From the NCBI RefSeq assembly GCF_000265075.1, contig NZ_AJYA01000021.1:5001-69000 (forward strand): a DNA stretch of 64,000 nt, in the 5' to 3' direction. Each line of letters starts with the position of its first letter. The first letter of the stretch is position 1. The notes below the pieces were generated by a model. The model did not search any database. It was not told the origin of the DNA and saw nothing but the letters and a program-made list of their open reading frames with translations. Of the stretch, positions 20,333 through 28,876 are shown one piece after another. This DNA is from Nitritalea halalkaliphila LW7. Its GTDB lineage: Bacteria > Bacteroidota > Bacteroidia > Cytophagales > Cyclobacteriaceae. The position numbers and the translations under genes are program-made.

Positions 20333-21439
20333 TTATGCCTGCGAGGCTTTCGAGACGCTGGCTTCTCGCAACTGCTTTTCTTGACGTTTTACTGACTCTT
20401 CGTGAATACAGTAAAGTAATTCTTTCATAAACTTCTCGCCGAGGTTTTTTTCTATGCCTTTTTGGGTGCGTGAGTCCATGACATACTTCCAGCGATCCGA
20501 CTGAAATACGGTGAGGTTATGCTCCCGCTTGTAGGCGCCGATCTGTTCGATGATGGAAAAACGCTCCTGTAAGAGGTCCAGCAGCTGATCGTCCATGTGG
20601 TCCACTGCTTTTCTGAGGTCGTTTAAACGTTCGTCTGGATTTTCTACGCCATTGGTTTCTTTAAAATCGATGGCGGCGAGCAGGGCTTTCAGGGCCGCAG
20701 GGGTAATCTGCTGGGCAGCATCTGACCAGGCCTTATCGGGGTTATGGTGGGTCTCGATCATCAGACCATCCAAGCCGAAGTTAATCGCGCGCTGGGCAGT
20801 TTCGAGGAGTCCTTCACGCTTGCCTACGATGTGACTGGGATCGTTAACGACCTCCATCCCTTTCCATTCTCTTTTCAAGTGGATCGGCATGGACCAGTTG
20901 GGCTTATTTCGGAATTTTTTATCGTAGGAGTCGGAGAATCCGCGGTGGATGGCGGCCAGTTTCGTGATGCCGACTGCATGAAAGCGCTCTAGCGCACCGA
21001 TCCAAAGCTGCAGGTCGGGATTCATCGGATTTTTTACCATCACAGGAATATCGGTTCCACGCAGGGCTTCCGCGATTTCCTGGACGGCGAAGGGATTCAC
21101 GGTGGTACGCGCTCCGACCCAGAGGATGTCGATATTATGTTTGAGCGCCAGCTCCACATGGGCGGCATTTCCTACCTCCGTGGTAATGGGAATGTTCAGG
21201 TGATGGCGGACGATTTCCATCCAAGGAAGTCCCTCTTCGCCGATGCCCTCGAAGGAACCTGGCCGTGTTCGAGGCTTCCAGATGCCGGCACGGAAGACCT
21301 TAGGGATCATTTCTTGGGCTTTCATTTCCAGGCAGATTTTTTCGATCTGCTCCGGCGTCTCTGCGCTGCAAGGGCCTGCGATGATCAGCGGACCTGCTAA
21401 TCCTAATCCCCAATCTTTACTTTGTACGTGCGTTTTCAT
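20333..21439 (-). CDS. Bifunctional DAHP synthase / chorismate mutase, paralogue 2 (operon head)
   Basis: 368 aa, intact. DAHP synthase domain with AGPCSAETPEQI, KPRTRPGSFEGIGEEGLPWMEI, TTEVGNAAHVE, KNPMNPDLQLWIGAL and NDPSHIVGKREGL, followed by a type II chorismate mutase domain from residue ~265 (LNDLRKAVDHMDDQLLDLLQERF). It is the first gene of the aromatic operon and sits right behind a Tyr/Phe leader-peptide attenuator, so its expression should follow charged tRNA-Phe/Tyr. It shares architecture with the paralogue at 150-1340 but lacks that protein's disordered tail. Confidence 0.94.
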   Translation of the reverse strand: MKTHVQSKDWGLGLAGPLIIAGPCSAETPEQIEKICLEMKAQEMIPKVFRAGIWKPRTRPGSFEGIGEEGLPWMEIVRHHLNIPITTEVGNAAHVELALKHNIDILWVGARTTVNPFAVQEIAEALRGTDIPVMVKNPMNPDLQLWIGALERFHAVGITKLAAIHRGFSDSYDKKFRNKPNWSMPIHLKREWKGMEVVNDPSHIVGKREGLLETAQRAINFGLDGLMIETHHNPDKAWSDAAQQITPAALKALLAAIDFKETNGVENPDERLNDLRKAVDHMDDQLLDLLQERFSIIEQIGAYKREHNLTVFQSDRWKYVMDSRTQKGIEKNLGEKFMKELLYCIHEESVKRQEKQLREASVSKASQA

Positions 21440-21459
21440 GTGTTACTGGTTTAAAATGT

Positions 21460-21490
21460 AAAAAGGTCCGACTCTTTCGAATCGGACCTT
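21460..21490 (-). terminator. Attenuator terminator before the aromatic operon
   Basis: On the minus strand, stem AAGGTCCGA / TCGGACCTT (9 bp) with a short loop, followed immediately by a T-run. It lies 24 bp before the DAHP synthase start and after the leader-peptide stop. A strong intrinsic terminator directly upstream of a gene on the same strand, with a competing upstream complement (21541-21550), is the signature of transcription attenuation. Confidence 0.85.
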
Positions 21491-21521
21491 GCTATCTTGA
21501 TTATATAAATGTATTCTTTTT

Positions 21522-21609
21522 TCAAGCGGCAATAGGGAGCTCCGATTCGACTTTTGATCGAAAGTAAAAGTAAAAAGTAGAAGAAGTAGCGTCCCTGTAG
21601 CGTTATCAT
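21522..21609 (-). CDS. Leader peptide with Tyr/Phe run (attenuation)
   Basis: Starts at the ATG complementary to 21607-21609 and reads MITLQGR followed by an aromatic run. As printed, the run is YFFYF and the frame then drifts on into the terminator. Removing one T from the T5 run near 21575-21580 gives nine aromatic residues in a row (YFFYFYFYF, residues 8-16) and a 28-residue peptide ending at a TGA complementary to 21522-21524, just before the terminator. Single-base homopolymer errors are frequent in this window, so the 28-residue form is the likely true one. It senses Phe/Tyr supply through ribosome stalling. Confidence 0.82.
21541..21562 (-). promoter_or_regulatory. Antiterminator / pause-hairpin segment of the aromatic attenuator
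   Basis: The minus-strand 10-mer TCGAATCGGA at 21541-21550 is perfectly complementary to TCCGATTCGA at 21477-21486, the 5' arm of the attenuator terminator, so pairing of the two blocks termination. The same segment can instead pair upstream (TTCGA at 21558-21562 with TCGAA at 21546-21550), giving the 1:2 hairpin of a classical leader. That upstream arm lies only a few codons after the Tyr/Phe run, where a stalled ribosome would cover it. Confidence 0.8.
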
Positions 21610-21678
21610 GCTGTAAATGTAAAAGCTTCGGAATTAAAAAAACAAATAAAGAAATAGCCCCTTTATTACCGGAACGCT

Positions 21679-21698
21679 AAAAAACTGACGAAAGTCAG
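21679..21698 (-). terminator. Intrinsic terminator after the phosphopantetheinyl transferase gene
   Basis: Minus-strand hairpin CTGAC-TTTC-GTCAG followed by TTTTTT. It lies 130 bp after the stop of the gene at 21832-22485 and separates that transcript from the aromatic leader. The aromatic operon promoter should therefore lie between here and 21610, although I could not assign a convincing TAnnTTTG there. Confidence 0.7.
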
Positions 21699-21831
21699 CT
21701 AATTTGTTGGTTTCAGATCAAGACAAAGGGCTAAAAACAAATGAAAAACCACATAACAACCGATAAACAAAATATTCATTCGAAATAAAAAATTTTAAAC
21801 CACTTTCATTTTTTCCTTTCACAGAAAGCAT

Positions 21832-22485
21832 TTACCAGACCGTATAGGTCATCACCAAGTCGTTTTGGACATAGGGCTTCACTTTATAAAAATGATTGGA
21901 ATGGTCCGTGTGGTGAATTTGACCATAGATAAAGGGAGCGTCCACGGGAAAGGGATCCAGTAGGATATGTTCGCGCAGGCTAATTCCTTTTCTACCCTGG
22001 CATTTGAAGATGGTTTCTTTGGCCGACCAGGCCAAAGTATAATGCAGCGGATCCTTCGGCAGGAATTCGAGCTCCTTATCGGAAAGGAATTTCGGACCTA
22101 GGCGTAGCGTTTTCTCCCGTACATGATCGATGTCGATGCCTACGGGCATTTCTTGGTGGTAAATAGCTGCCGCAAACCGCTCGGTATGGGACAGGGACAC
22201 GTAGCCGATGCCGTTCATGCTGTGAGACTTCCCGTGGCGATCCTTATAAAAGCCAGGATACACCAGACCCAGCGCGTCGAGCGATTCCTTTACGGCCATG
22301 CGTGCAGCGACCCACTCGCGCTGCTTTAGGGGATGGGTGATATTCGCTAGGGAAAGGCGCTCCCGGAAGCTAAGAAAGGATGTTTCGGTCTCCAGCGCTG
22401 CGGGAATTTCTCGCAAAACTAGAGCCGATACGGCACTTATTTTCTCTATTTTTGTTTGTATAGTTTCTTGCTTCAACGCCTTCAT
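21832..22485 (-). CDS. 4'-phosphopantetheinyl transferase superfamily protein
   Basis: 217 aa. Sfp-type transferase signatures: SLSHTERFAAAIY, PVGIDIDHVREKTLRLGPKFL with the Mg-binding Asp residues, and WSAKETIFKCQGRKGISL, the family's W(S/C)xKExxxK motif. It moves the phosphopantetheine arm of CoA onto a carrier protein Ser, probably acyl carrier protein since no synthase cluster is nearby. It is divergent from the WD40 gene with only 14 bp between the start codons. Confidence 0.88.
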   Translation of the reverse strand: MKALKQETIQTKIEKISAVSALVLREIPAALETETSFLSFRERLSLANITHPLKQREWVAARMAVKESLDALGLVYPGFYKDRHGKSHSMNGIGYVSLSHTERFAAAIYHQEMPVGIDIDHVREKTLRLGPKFLSDKELEFLPKDPLHYTLAWSAKETIFKCQGRKGISLREHILLDPFPVDAPFIYGQIHHTDHSNHFYKVKPYVQNDLVMTYTVW

Positions 22486-22499
22486 AACCCTTTCTTTTT

Positions 22500-23417
22500 A
22501 TGGCTGGAATTACCGTAGAAAAACTCCATACCTTAACTGGACATAACGATTGTATTTACACTGTAGTCGCCGGTGCAGAATCGCATGCCGTCTACACTGC
22601 GGATGGAAACGGCATGGTGGTCTACTGGGATTTACGCCAGCCAGACCCCGGAAAACTGGTAGCGAAAGTTCCGAACTCCATCTATGCCCTTACGGTGGAT
22701 AAAGCAGGTAAGTTGCTCTATCTCGGTCAGAATTTCGAAGGCATTCATGTGATCGATCTCGAAAGAAATAACCAAATTTGGTCGATAAAAGTTACGAATT
22801 CCGCAATATTCGACCTATTTTTAGATGAAAACCTATTGTACATCGCGACAGGAGACGGGGTACTCATCGTGCTGGACATACAGGCTCGCGCCGTGAAAAA
22901 ACATATCAAAATCTCTGAAAAATCGCTTCGTACGCTGGCTGTATCGGAAAAGTATGTGGCCATCGGGGATTCGGAACATGCCCTCACCGTAGTGGAGCGC
23001 GGCTCTTTCGCTCCTGTAAAACGCCTGGAAGGGGCACATAAAAACTCCATTTTTACGCTCAAATTTTCGCCCTGCGGGCAGTATCTGGTCAGCGGAAGCA
23101 GAGATGCGCACCTGAAGTTTTGGGATGCAGAAACCTTCGAACCCCTAAACGCCGTGGTGGCACACATGTATGCCATCAACAGCCTGGCTTTTCATCCGGA
23201 GGGGCAGTTCTTCGTCAGCGGCAGCATGGATAAATCTGTGAAGGTCTGGCAGCTAGAAGGACAGCGCCTGCTAAAAGTCATCGACAAGGCACGCCACGCA
23301 GGCCACGGGACTTCCATCAACAAGGTGCTGTGGACAGGGTTCGACGATCAGGTGGTTTCCGTCAGTGATGACCGTAGCGTGTCAGTGTGGAAAATAGCCG
23401 GTCTCCCTTATCGCTAG
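22500..23417 (+). CDS. WD40-repeat protein
   Basis: 305 aa, no signal peptide, so probably cytoplasmic. Repeats are recognisable: LTGHNDCIYTVV ... VVYWDLR near the N-terminus, GAHKNSIFTLKFSPCGQYLVSGSRDAHLKFWD, AHMYAINSLAFHPEGQFFVSGSMDKSVKVWQL, and a last blade ending SDDRSVSVWKI. About seven blades would make one propeller, a protein-interaction scaffold. Its partner is unknown; the opposite neighbour is a phosphopantetheinyl transferase. The ATG at 22500 is preceded by a pyrimidine-rich stretch without a Shine-Dalgarno site. Confidence 0.85.
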   Translation: MAGITVEKLHTLTGHNDCIYTVVAGAESHAVYTADGNGMVVYWDLRQPDPGKLVAKVPNSIYALTVDKAGKLLYLGQNFEGIHVIDLERNNQIWSIKVTNSAIFDLFLDENLLYIATGDGVLIVLDIQARAVKKHIKISEKSLRTLAVSEKYVAIGDSEHALTVVERGSFAPVKRLEGAHKNSIFTLKFSPCGQYLVSGSRDAHLKFWDAETFEPLNAVVAHMYAINSLAFHPEGQFFVSGSMDKSVKVWQLEGQRLLKVIDKARHAGHGTSINKVLWTGFDDQVVSVSDDRSVSVWKIAGLPYR

Positions 23418-23424
23418 ACAAAAC

Positions 23425-26185
23425 TTAGCGATCGAAGAAGGAGCGGCGACGTGACACTTTCAGATCCTGCAGCATAGCCGAATTCACCCGAATGTCGATG
23501 TTGTACGAAGTAAATCGCCCGAAAGGGATCCAGTTGATATTCATCGTCCAGCAGTGCAAGTTTCGTGCGATACCGATCATGGACTGCGTCACCTGACGTG
23601 TGGAAAAATCGATCCCCGAGTTGAAATTAATCTTCCACTTTTCACTGATGCTCACATCTCCGTTCAGGTTCAGCGCCTGGGTGAGATTAGTCATCCCATT
23701 CCCCTGCACACTGTACACGATGTTATAGCCAAAGCCCAGGTTCCAGGGAATCTCCCAGTCGATGTATAAGGTCGGGTCATTCACGATCCGGGTAATCTCA
23801 TTTTCCACGAACTCATTCATGATCCCCCCCTGATTAATAAAATCATTCGTCAGCTCATCCCGCATCTGCCCCGGGTTTCGGTCAGCACGCCGCGGGTTTA
23901 GGCTACCCGTCACGTTCAGCGTCGCATTACGCAGCCGCGCCAAGCCCTGTCCGCGCGTAAAAGCGAACTCATTAATACGGCGTGTAATCTCCTGCCCCTG
24001 CGCATTCCGGAAAGTTCCCGAAGCATAAGGATCAAAGGTCGCTGAAAGGTTGACGTTCAACTTATTATCAAAAAACGCCGTCCGAGTATTAATATTTACG
24101 GGAGCCAACTGAAACGAGTCCGCTGCAAAATTATAGTTGGTCGCTATATTTAACGTCTGTAGAATCGGAATTTTTCGCGTACGATTCGCCGCCGTATCGC
24201 TTCTATTTAGGAGCTTGGCCTCCACCGTATTTCGGATATTGATACCCAGGGAGCGGGCTTCGCCCAAAGGTGCCGAACCGAAGACAAATCCCTGATGGCG
24301 GGAAAACAGCTGGGTGTTGCCCAAGCTATCCGTTTGCACCCGCTGGAAAAAGCCACGTCTCGGATCCGAAAAATCTGGCGTAAAGTTAAAGCTAAAGGTC
24401 GGCTGCATGTGATGGCGCACCGTTTCGACCCGCTTCGAACGCTTAAACTTATAGAAACCGTAAATATTCGTGTTCAGCGCAAATGAGCTGTTGAAGAAGC
24501 TCACCCGGTTAAAGCCCTGCTCGATATTGCGATCCACACGCTGCTCGGCCGGATTAAAGAAATAATTGATGCGCTCTAAGTACCAGAGCTCGGTAAAGTT
24601 CACCGCAGCCGTTCCCGTAAAATACTTGAATAGCGTAAAATTCGATGTAATCGGAATGGTGTTTCGAGCCCCGTTATTGGCATCGCGAAGCAGCTGAGGC
24701 AGGTTGGCCAAGGTAAAGTCCAGGAAGTTTTGCTCCATGAGCAAGTTCTGAGACTGCCAAGAAAGCATCTGAAATGACGCCGATCTGCTGCTGCTCACGG
24801 TTGGTAATCGTGTTCGTCAAATTAAAGTTATAGGCAATATTCAGCGTACGGAGTGGCTCGAATTTCACATTTCGGAAGGGCGACTGCCGGTTCATGTTCA
24901 CCGCGATATCGGGCAAAATAAGATTCACCTCATTCGTCTGCACGTTTTGAGAGTGCCGTAAGTTGGCAGACATACTGAAAGGCGTCCCTGCAAATGTCTT
25001 GCTGTAGGCGATGTTAGAAGAAAATTCCGCATTAATGTTTTGCTGGAAGTTGTTTCGTATCACCACATCATTATAATTCGTGCTCCCCGCATTTACGGAG
25101 GCGGAAAAACGGCTATTTCCACGTGCTTCGGGGGTATGCTGCCAAGTCACCCAAGTGGTGGAGAGGTCCAGTGGGTTTACTTCGGTGATGTCACTGGTGA
25201 TGCGTTGGAAGTCGATGTTAAAGCTCCCTCCGTAGCGGTAGCGTTTTTTATAGGCCGAGGCCGCATTCACCCCCCAGCCCCCTCGGGAGTACACTTCCCC
25301 GGTCAGACGCGTGTGCACATAATCGTTGAATGCGAAGTAATACCCAAAATTTCGGAGGAAAAATCCGCGCACCTGCTCTTGTCCGTAGGACGGAAAAATA
25401 ATTCCCGAGGCCTTCTCGTCCGGGGTGTCGGGAATGATCCCAAAGGGCAGGCCGATCGGGGTAGGAATATCATTAAAGTAGAGGTTAAAGGGTCCCGTGA
25501 CCACCTGCTTACCACGAATAGATTTAATTTTAGCTGCATTAATGTGCCAGTGAGGTTCGGCCAGGTTACAGGTGGTATAAAACCCCTTATCCATATAAAT
25601 ACTCCCATCCGTGGTTTTTTTAATGGTTTGACCCCGCAGGAGCCCATCCTGCTGCTCGGTGACCACATCCTTGATGATGGCTTTTTGGGACTTTATATTG
25701 TAGCGCATCTCCTTACGGATCTCATAGGTACTCTGCCCCTCTTTAAAGATAGGATTCCCCTGCACGACGCCCGTGGAGTCCACGATGCCCGAAGCGTAGA
25801 TTTCGCTTTTATTCTGGTCGATGATGATTAAATCTGCATCTAATCGTATATTTCCGTACTCAAACCAGGCATCGTTATACAAATAGATTTTCCCTGTAAC
25901 GAAATCGGTGATGATGGAGTCTTCGGCGTAATAGTTGATAGTCGTCTGAATATCCCCAGTAGGCTTCACCGCGGTACTGTCTGTAGGGGGGATGGAATCT
26001 GGAAAATCTACCAGAAGGCTGTCCAAGTTCAGGTCCAGTTCAGGGCGCTCCTGTCCCGGCACAGGCAGGGTGTCCGGAGCCACTAAAGGGCGCTCGACAT
26101 TTCTTCTGCTACGACTTTGGCCCATGGCCAAATCCGACAGCAGACAGAGTGCGAGAAGAAGAAGCAAGAACTGGTGATTACGCAC
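23425..26185 (-). CDS. LptD-like outer membrane LPS-assembly protein (one frame break)
   Basis: About 920 aa restored. Signal peptide (FLLLLLALCLLSDLAMGQ). Residues ~75-230 form an OstA/LptA-like periplasmic domain (KIYLYNDAWFEYGNIRLDADLIIID, ASGIVDSTGVVQGNPIF). The long C-terminal barrel contains FNLYFNDIPTPIGLPFGIIPDTP and RGFFLRNFGYYFAFNDY, characteristic of Bacteroidota LptD. It inserts LPS into the outer leaflet. The frame breaks near 24779, where dropping one base joins QQQIG to SFQMLSWQSQN. It converges with the WD40 gene (8 bp between stops) and is divergent from the amidase. Confidence 0.86.
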
Positions 26186-26247
26186 TGAATTCTTCGTGTT
26201 TATATAAAAATTGTTGAATTTTGCCCGTGCAAAGTTAATGGTATTTA

Positions 26248-27054
26248 ATGCTTATGAAACGTATCCGGCTTAAAAATATTCTATTCCTCGTCTGCTTGAC
26301 CCTGGCATTTCTTTTTAGTGCTTTTCAGCCTGCAGGACCGAAGCGCGCCAACTATAAACTTCGCCGCATCGTCATCGATGCTGGGCACGGAGGGAAGGAC
26401 CCCGGAACGGTCGGGGCGATCTCGAAAGAAAAGGACATCGCGCTGAAGGTGGCCCTGCAGGTGGGCAAGTATGTGGAGGAGCTTCTGCCAGGTGTGGAGG
26501 TAATTTATACCCGGAAAACGGACGTTTTTATCGGGCTAAAGGAGCGCTCGAATATCGCCAACCGTAACCGGGCGGATCTATTTATTTCGATTCACTGTAA
26601 TGCTTCCCCCTCCAGGGCTGCGTATGGCACGGAGACTTTCGTGATGGGAACGAAAAACTTCGAGTCCAACTTCGACATCGTCAAGCGCGAAAATGCGGTG
26701 CTGCTCCTGGAAGAGGACAATCAAGAGACCTACGAAGGCTTCGACCCGACCTCGCCGGAGTCCTACATTTTATTTAATTTCACCCAGAAGGCCTACATCC
26801 ATAATAGCATTTCGCTGGCAGAAAAAATCGAGACCGATTTTAGGACGCGGGTGAACCGGCACAGCCGAGGTGTGAAGCAGGCGCCCTTTTGGGTGCTTTG
26901 GAGCACAAGTATGCCTTCGGTGCTGATCGAGCTGGGCTTTTTATCGAATGCCAATGAAGAACGCTACCTGAACTCGAAAGATGGCCAAGTTTATTTGGCT
27001 TCCGCCATCTATCGCTCCATAAAAGCGTATAAAGAGGAAGTGGAAGCCCTATAG
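26248..27054 (+). CDS. N-acetylmuramoyl-L-alanine amidase (Amidase_3)
   Basis: 268 aa. An N-terminal hydrophobic segment (ILFLVCLTLAFLFSAF) is a signal peptide or anchor. The catalytic domain carries the zinc-site motifs VIDAGHGGKDPGT (His), the Glu in its middle part and FISIHCNA (His), and ends with PSVLIELGFLSNANEERYL, which supplies the C-terminal Glu. It cleaves the amide between MurNAc and the stem peptide in the periplasm, typically during cell separation. The start may be the ATG at 26248 or the one two codons later. Confidence 0.92.
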   Translation: MLMKRIRLKNILFLVCLTLAFLFSAFQPAGPKRANYKLRRIVIDAGHGGKDPGTVGAISKEKDIALKVALQVGKYVEELLPGVEVIYTRKTDVFIGLKERSNIANRNRADLFISIHCNASPSRAAYGTETFVMGTKNFESNFDIVKRENAVLLLEEDNQETYEGFDPTSPESYILFNFTQKAYIHNSISLAEKIETDFRTRVNRHSRGVKQAPFWVLWSTSMPSVLIELGFLSNANEERYLNSKDGQVYLASAIYRSIKAYKEEVEAL

Positions 27055-27153
27055 GCAAAATAAGATAATTAGGGCTTTTCTGTAAAACCATTTCTATGGC
27101 CCGCATTAATTCTTTAATTTAGGCCGAGATATCTACTAAACCCGAATAACTTT

Positions 27154-28782
27154 ATGAATATCGAGTTCAATAGGAACGAAGACCAGCAGAAGCAGTTGCT
27201 CTTCCAACTGCGTTCGCGCTTGGACACAATCAAGCTTGGCGGCGGAGAAAAGCGTATCGAGAAAGAGCATGCGAAGGGCAAACTGACTGCCCGGGAGCGT
27301 ATCGACTACCTGATCGATGATCCAGAGGACTTTTTAGAGATCGGTGCCCTAGCGGCTTATGGCATGTATGCCGAGCAGGGTGGATGTCCCGCTGCGGGAG
27401 TGGTGGCCGGTATCGGCAAAATCCAAGGCAGAACGGCCATGATCGTGGCAAACGATGCCACCGTAAAAGCGGGCGCATGGTTTCCAATGACGGCCAAGAA
27501 AAACCTGCGCGCACAGGAAATCGCCATGGAAAACCGTATTCCGATCGTGTACCTGGTGGACTCCGCTGGCGTGTACTTGCCGATGCAAAACGAGATTTTC
27601 CCAGACAAAGAGCATTTCGGCAGACAATTCCGAAATAACGCGAAGATGTCCTCCATGGGCATCGTGCAGATCGCTGCCATCATGGGCTCCTGCGTAGCGG
27701 GAGGGGCTTACCTGCCCATCATGTCCGATGAGGCGCTGATCGTCGATAAAACGGGCTCCATCTTTTTAGCCGGCTCCTACCTCGTGAAAGCCGCCATCGG
27801 TGAGCAGGTGGATAACGAAACCCTCGGCGGAGCGACCACACACTGCGAAATTTCAGGGGTTACGGACAACAAATACCCGGACGATGCAAGTTGCCTCGAC
27901 GCCATCAAAAACATTTTCAGCACGCTGGGCGAGCCCGAAACGGCTGGCTTTAACCGCATCGAGCCGAAAGCCCCGCAGGGCAATATGGAAACGCTTTATG
28001 GCGACTTTCCTGCCGACCGCGTAAAGCCTTATGACATGCGCAAGATCATCGCACATCTGGTGGACGACAGCGCTTTCGATGAATACAAAAAGGACTACGG
28101 CAAGACCCTCATTTGCGCGACAGCGCGTATCGACGGCTGGGCGGTGGGTATCATCGCCAATCAGCGTACCGTGGTCAAAAATAAGAAAGGGGAAATGCAG
28201 ATGGGTGGGGTGATCTACTCGGACTCCGCCGATAAGGCCGCCCGCTTTATCATGAACTGCAACCAGCGCAAAATCCCACTCGTCTTCCTACAGGACGTGA
28301 GCGGCTTTATGGTGGGCAGCAAGTCGGAGCATGGCGGCATCATCAAGGATGGCGCGAAAATGGTGAATGCCATGGCAAATTCCGTGGTCCCCAAGTTCAC
28401 TATCATCCTCGGAAATAGCTACGGAGCCGGAAATTACGCCATGTGCGGAAAGGCCTATGATCCGCGGCTCATTTACACTTGGCCTACCGGCCAAATGGCG
28501 GTGATGTCCGGTGCCTCTGCAGCAAAAACCCTGCTTCAGATTAAGGTTGCCTCGCTGAAGGCTGCTGGCGAGACGATCACAGAAGAAGATGAAAAGCGCC
28601 TGCTGGACGAAATTTCCGCCAAGTACGCCGAGGAGCTGAGCCCCTACTATGCAGCTGCGCGGCTTTGGGTGGACGGTATCATCGATCCGAAGGATACCCG
28701 ACGTGTGATCAGTCGCGGCATCGAAGCCGCCAACCATGCGCCTATCCGCGAGGCTTTTAATGTGGGCGTGATCCAAACCTAA
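27154..28782 (+). CDS. Acyl-CoA carboxylase beta subunit (carboxyltransferase)
   Basis: 542 aa, intact. Carboxyltransferase fold: GKLTARERIDYLIDDPEDFLEIGALA at the N-terminus, LVDSAGVYLPMQNEIFPD and MGSCVAGGAYLPIMSDEALIV in the N-domain, and LQDVSGFMVGSKSEHGGIIKDGAKMVNAM and GNSYGAGNYAMCGKAYDPRLIYTWP in the C-domain. The GGAYLPIMSDE and GNSYGAGNYAM signatures place it closest to methylcrotonyl-/geranyl-CoA type subunits rather than AccD or propionyl-CoA carboxylase; that assignment is from motif memory. No matching alpha subunit is adjacent. A terminator follows at 28835. Confidence 0.88.
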   Translation: MNIEFNRNEDQQKQLLFQLRSRLDTIKLGGGEKRIEKEHAKGKLTARERIDYLIDDPEDFLEIGALAAYGMYAEQGGCPAAGVVAGIGKIQGRTAMIVANDATVKAGAWFPMTAKKNLRAQEIAMENRIPIVYLVDSAGVYLPMQNEIFPDKEHFGRQFRNNAKMSSMGIVQIAAIMGSCVAGGAYLPIMSDEALIVDKTGSIFLAGSYLVKAAIGEQVDNETLGGATTHCEISGVTDNKYPDDASCLDAIKNIFSTLGEPETAGFNRIEPKAPQGNMETLYGDFPADRVKPYDMRKIIAHLVDDSAFDEYKKDYGKTLICATARIDGWAVGIIANQRTVVKNKKGEMQMGGVIYSDSADKAARFIMNCNQRKIPLVFLQDVSGFMVGSKSEHGGIIKDGAKMVNAMANSVVPKFTIILGNSYGAGNYAMCGKAYDPRLIYTWPTGQMAVMSGASAAKTLLQIKVASLKAAGETITEEDEKRLLDEISAKYAEELSPYYAAARLWVDGIIDPKDTRRVISRGIEAANHAPIREAFNVGVIQT

Positions 28783-28834
28783 GAGATGCTTCGGAGGGGA
28801 TAAAAATAAGCTTTTGAACATCAAGGCCCTATGC

Positions 28835-28871
28835 GGGAGCCGGAACCTTCTCGTTTCAGCTCCCGTTTTTT
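28835..28871 (+). terminator. Intrinsic terminator after the carboxylase gene
   Basis: GGGAGC at 28835-28840 pairs with GCTCCC at 28859-28864 and is followed by GTTTTTT. The T-run ends only six bases before the next start codon at 28877, so the terminator and the leader of that gene overlap. Confidence 0.8.
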
Positions 28872-28876
28872 AATTT

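Noticed and set aside
25040-25831. 263-codon plus-strand frame opposite the LptD-like gene
   Set aside because: Antisense to conserved barrel and OstA-like sequence; no independent support.
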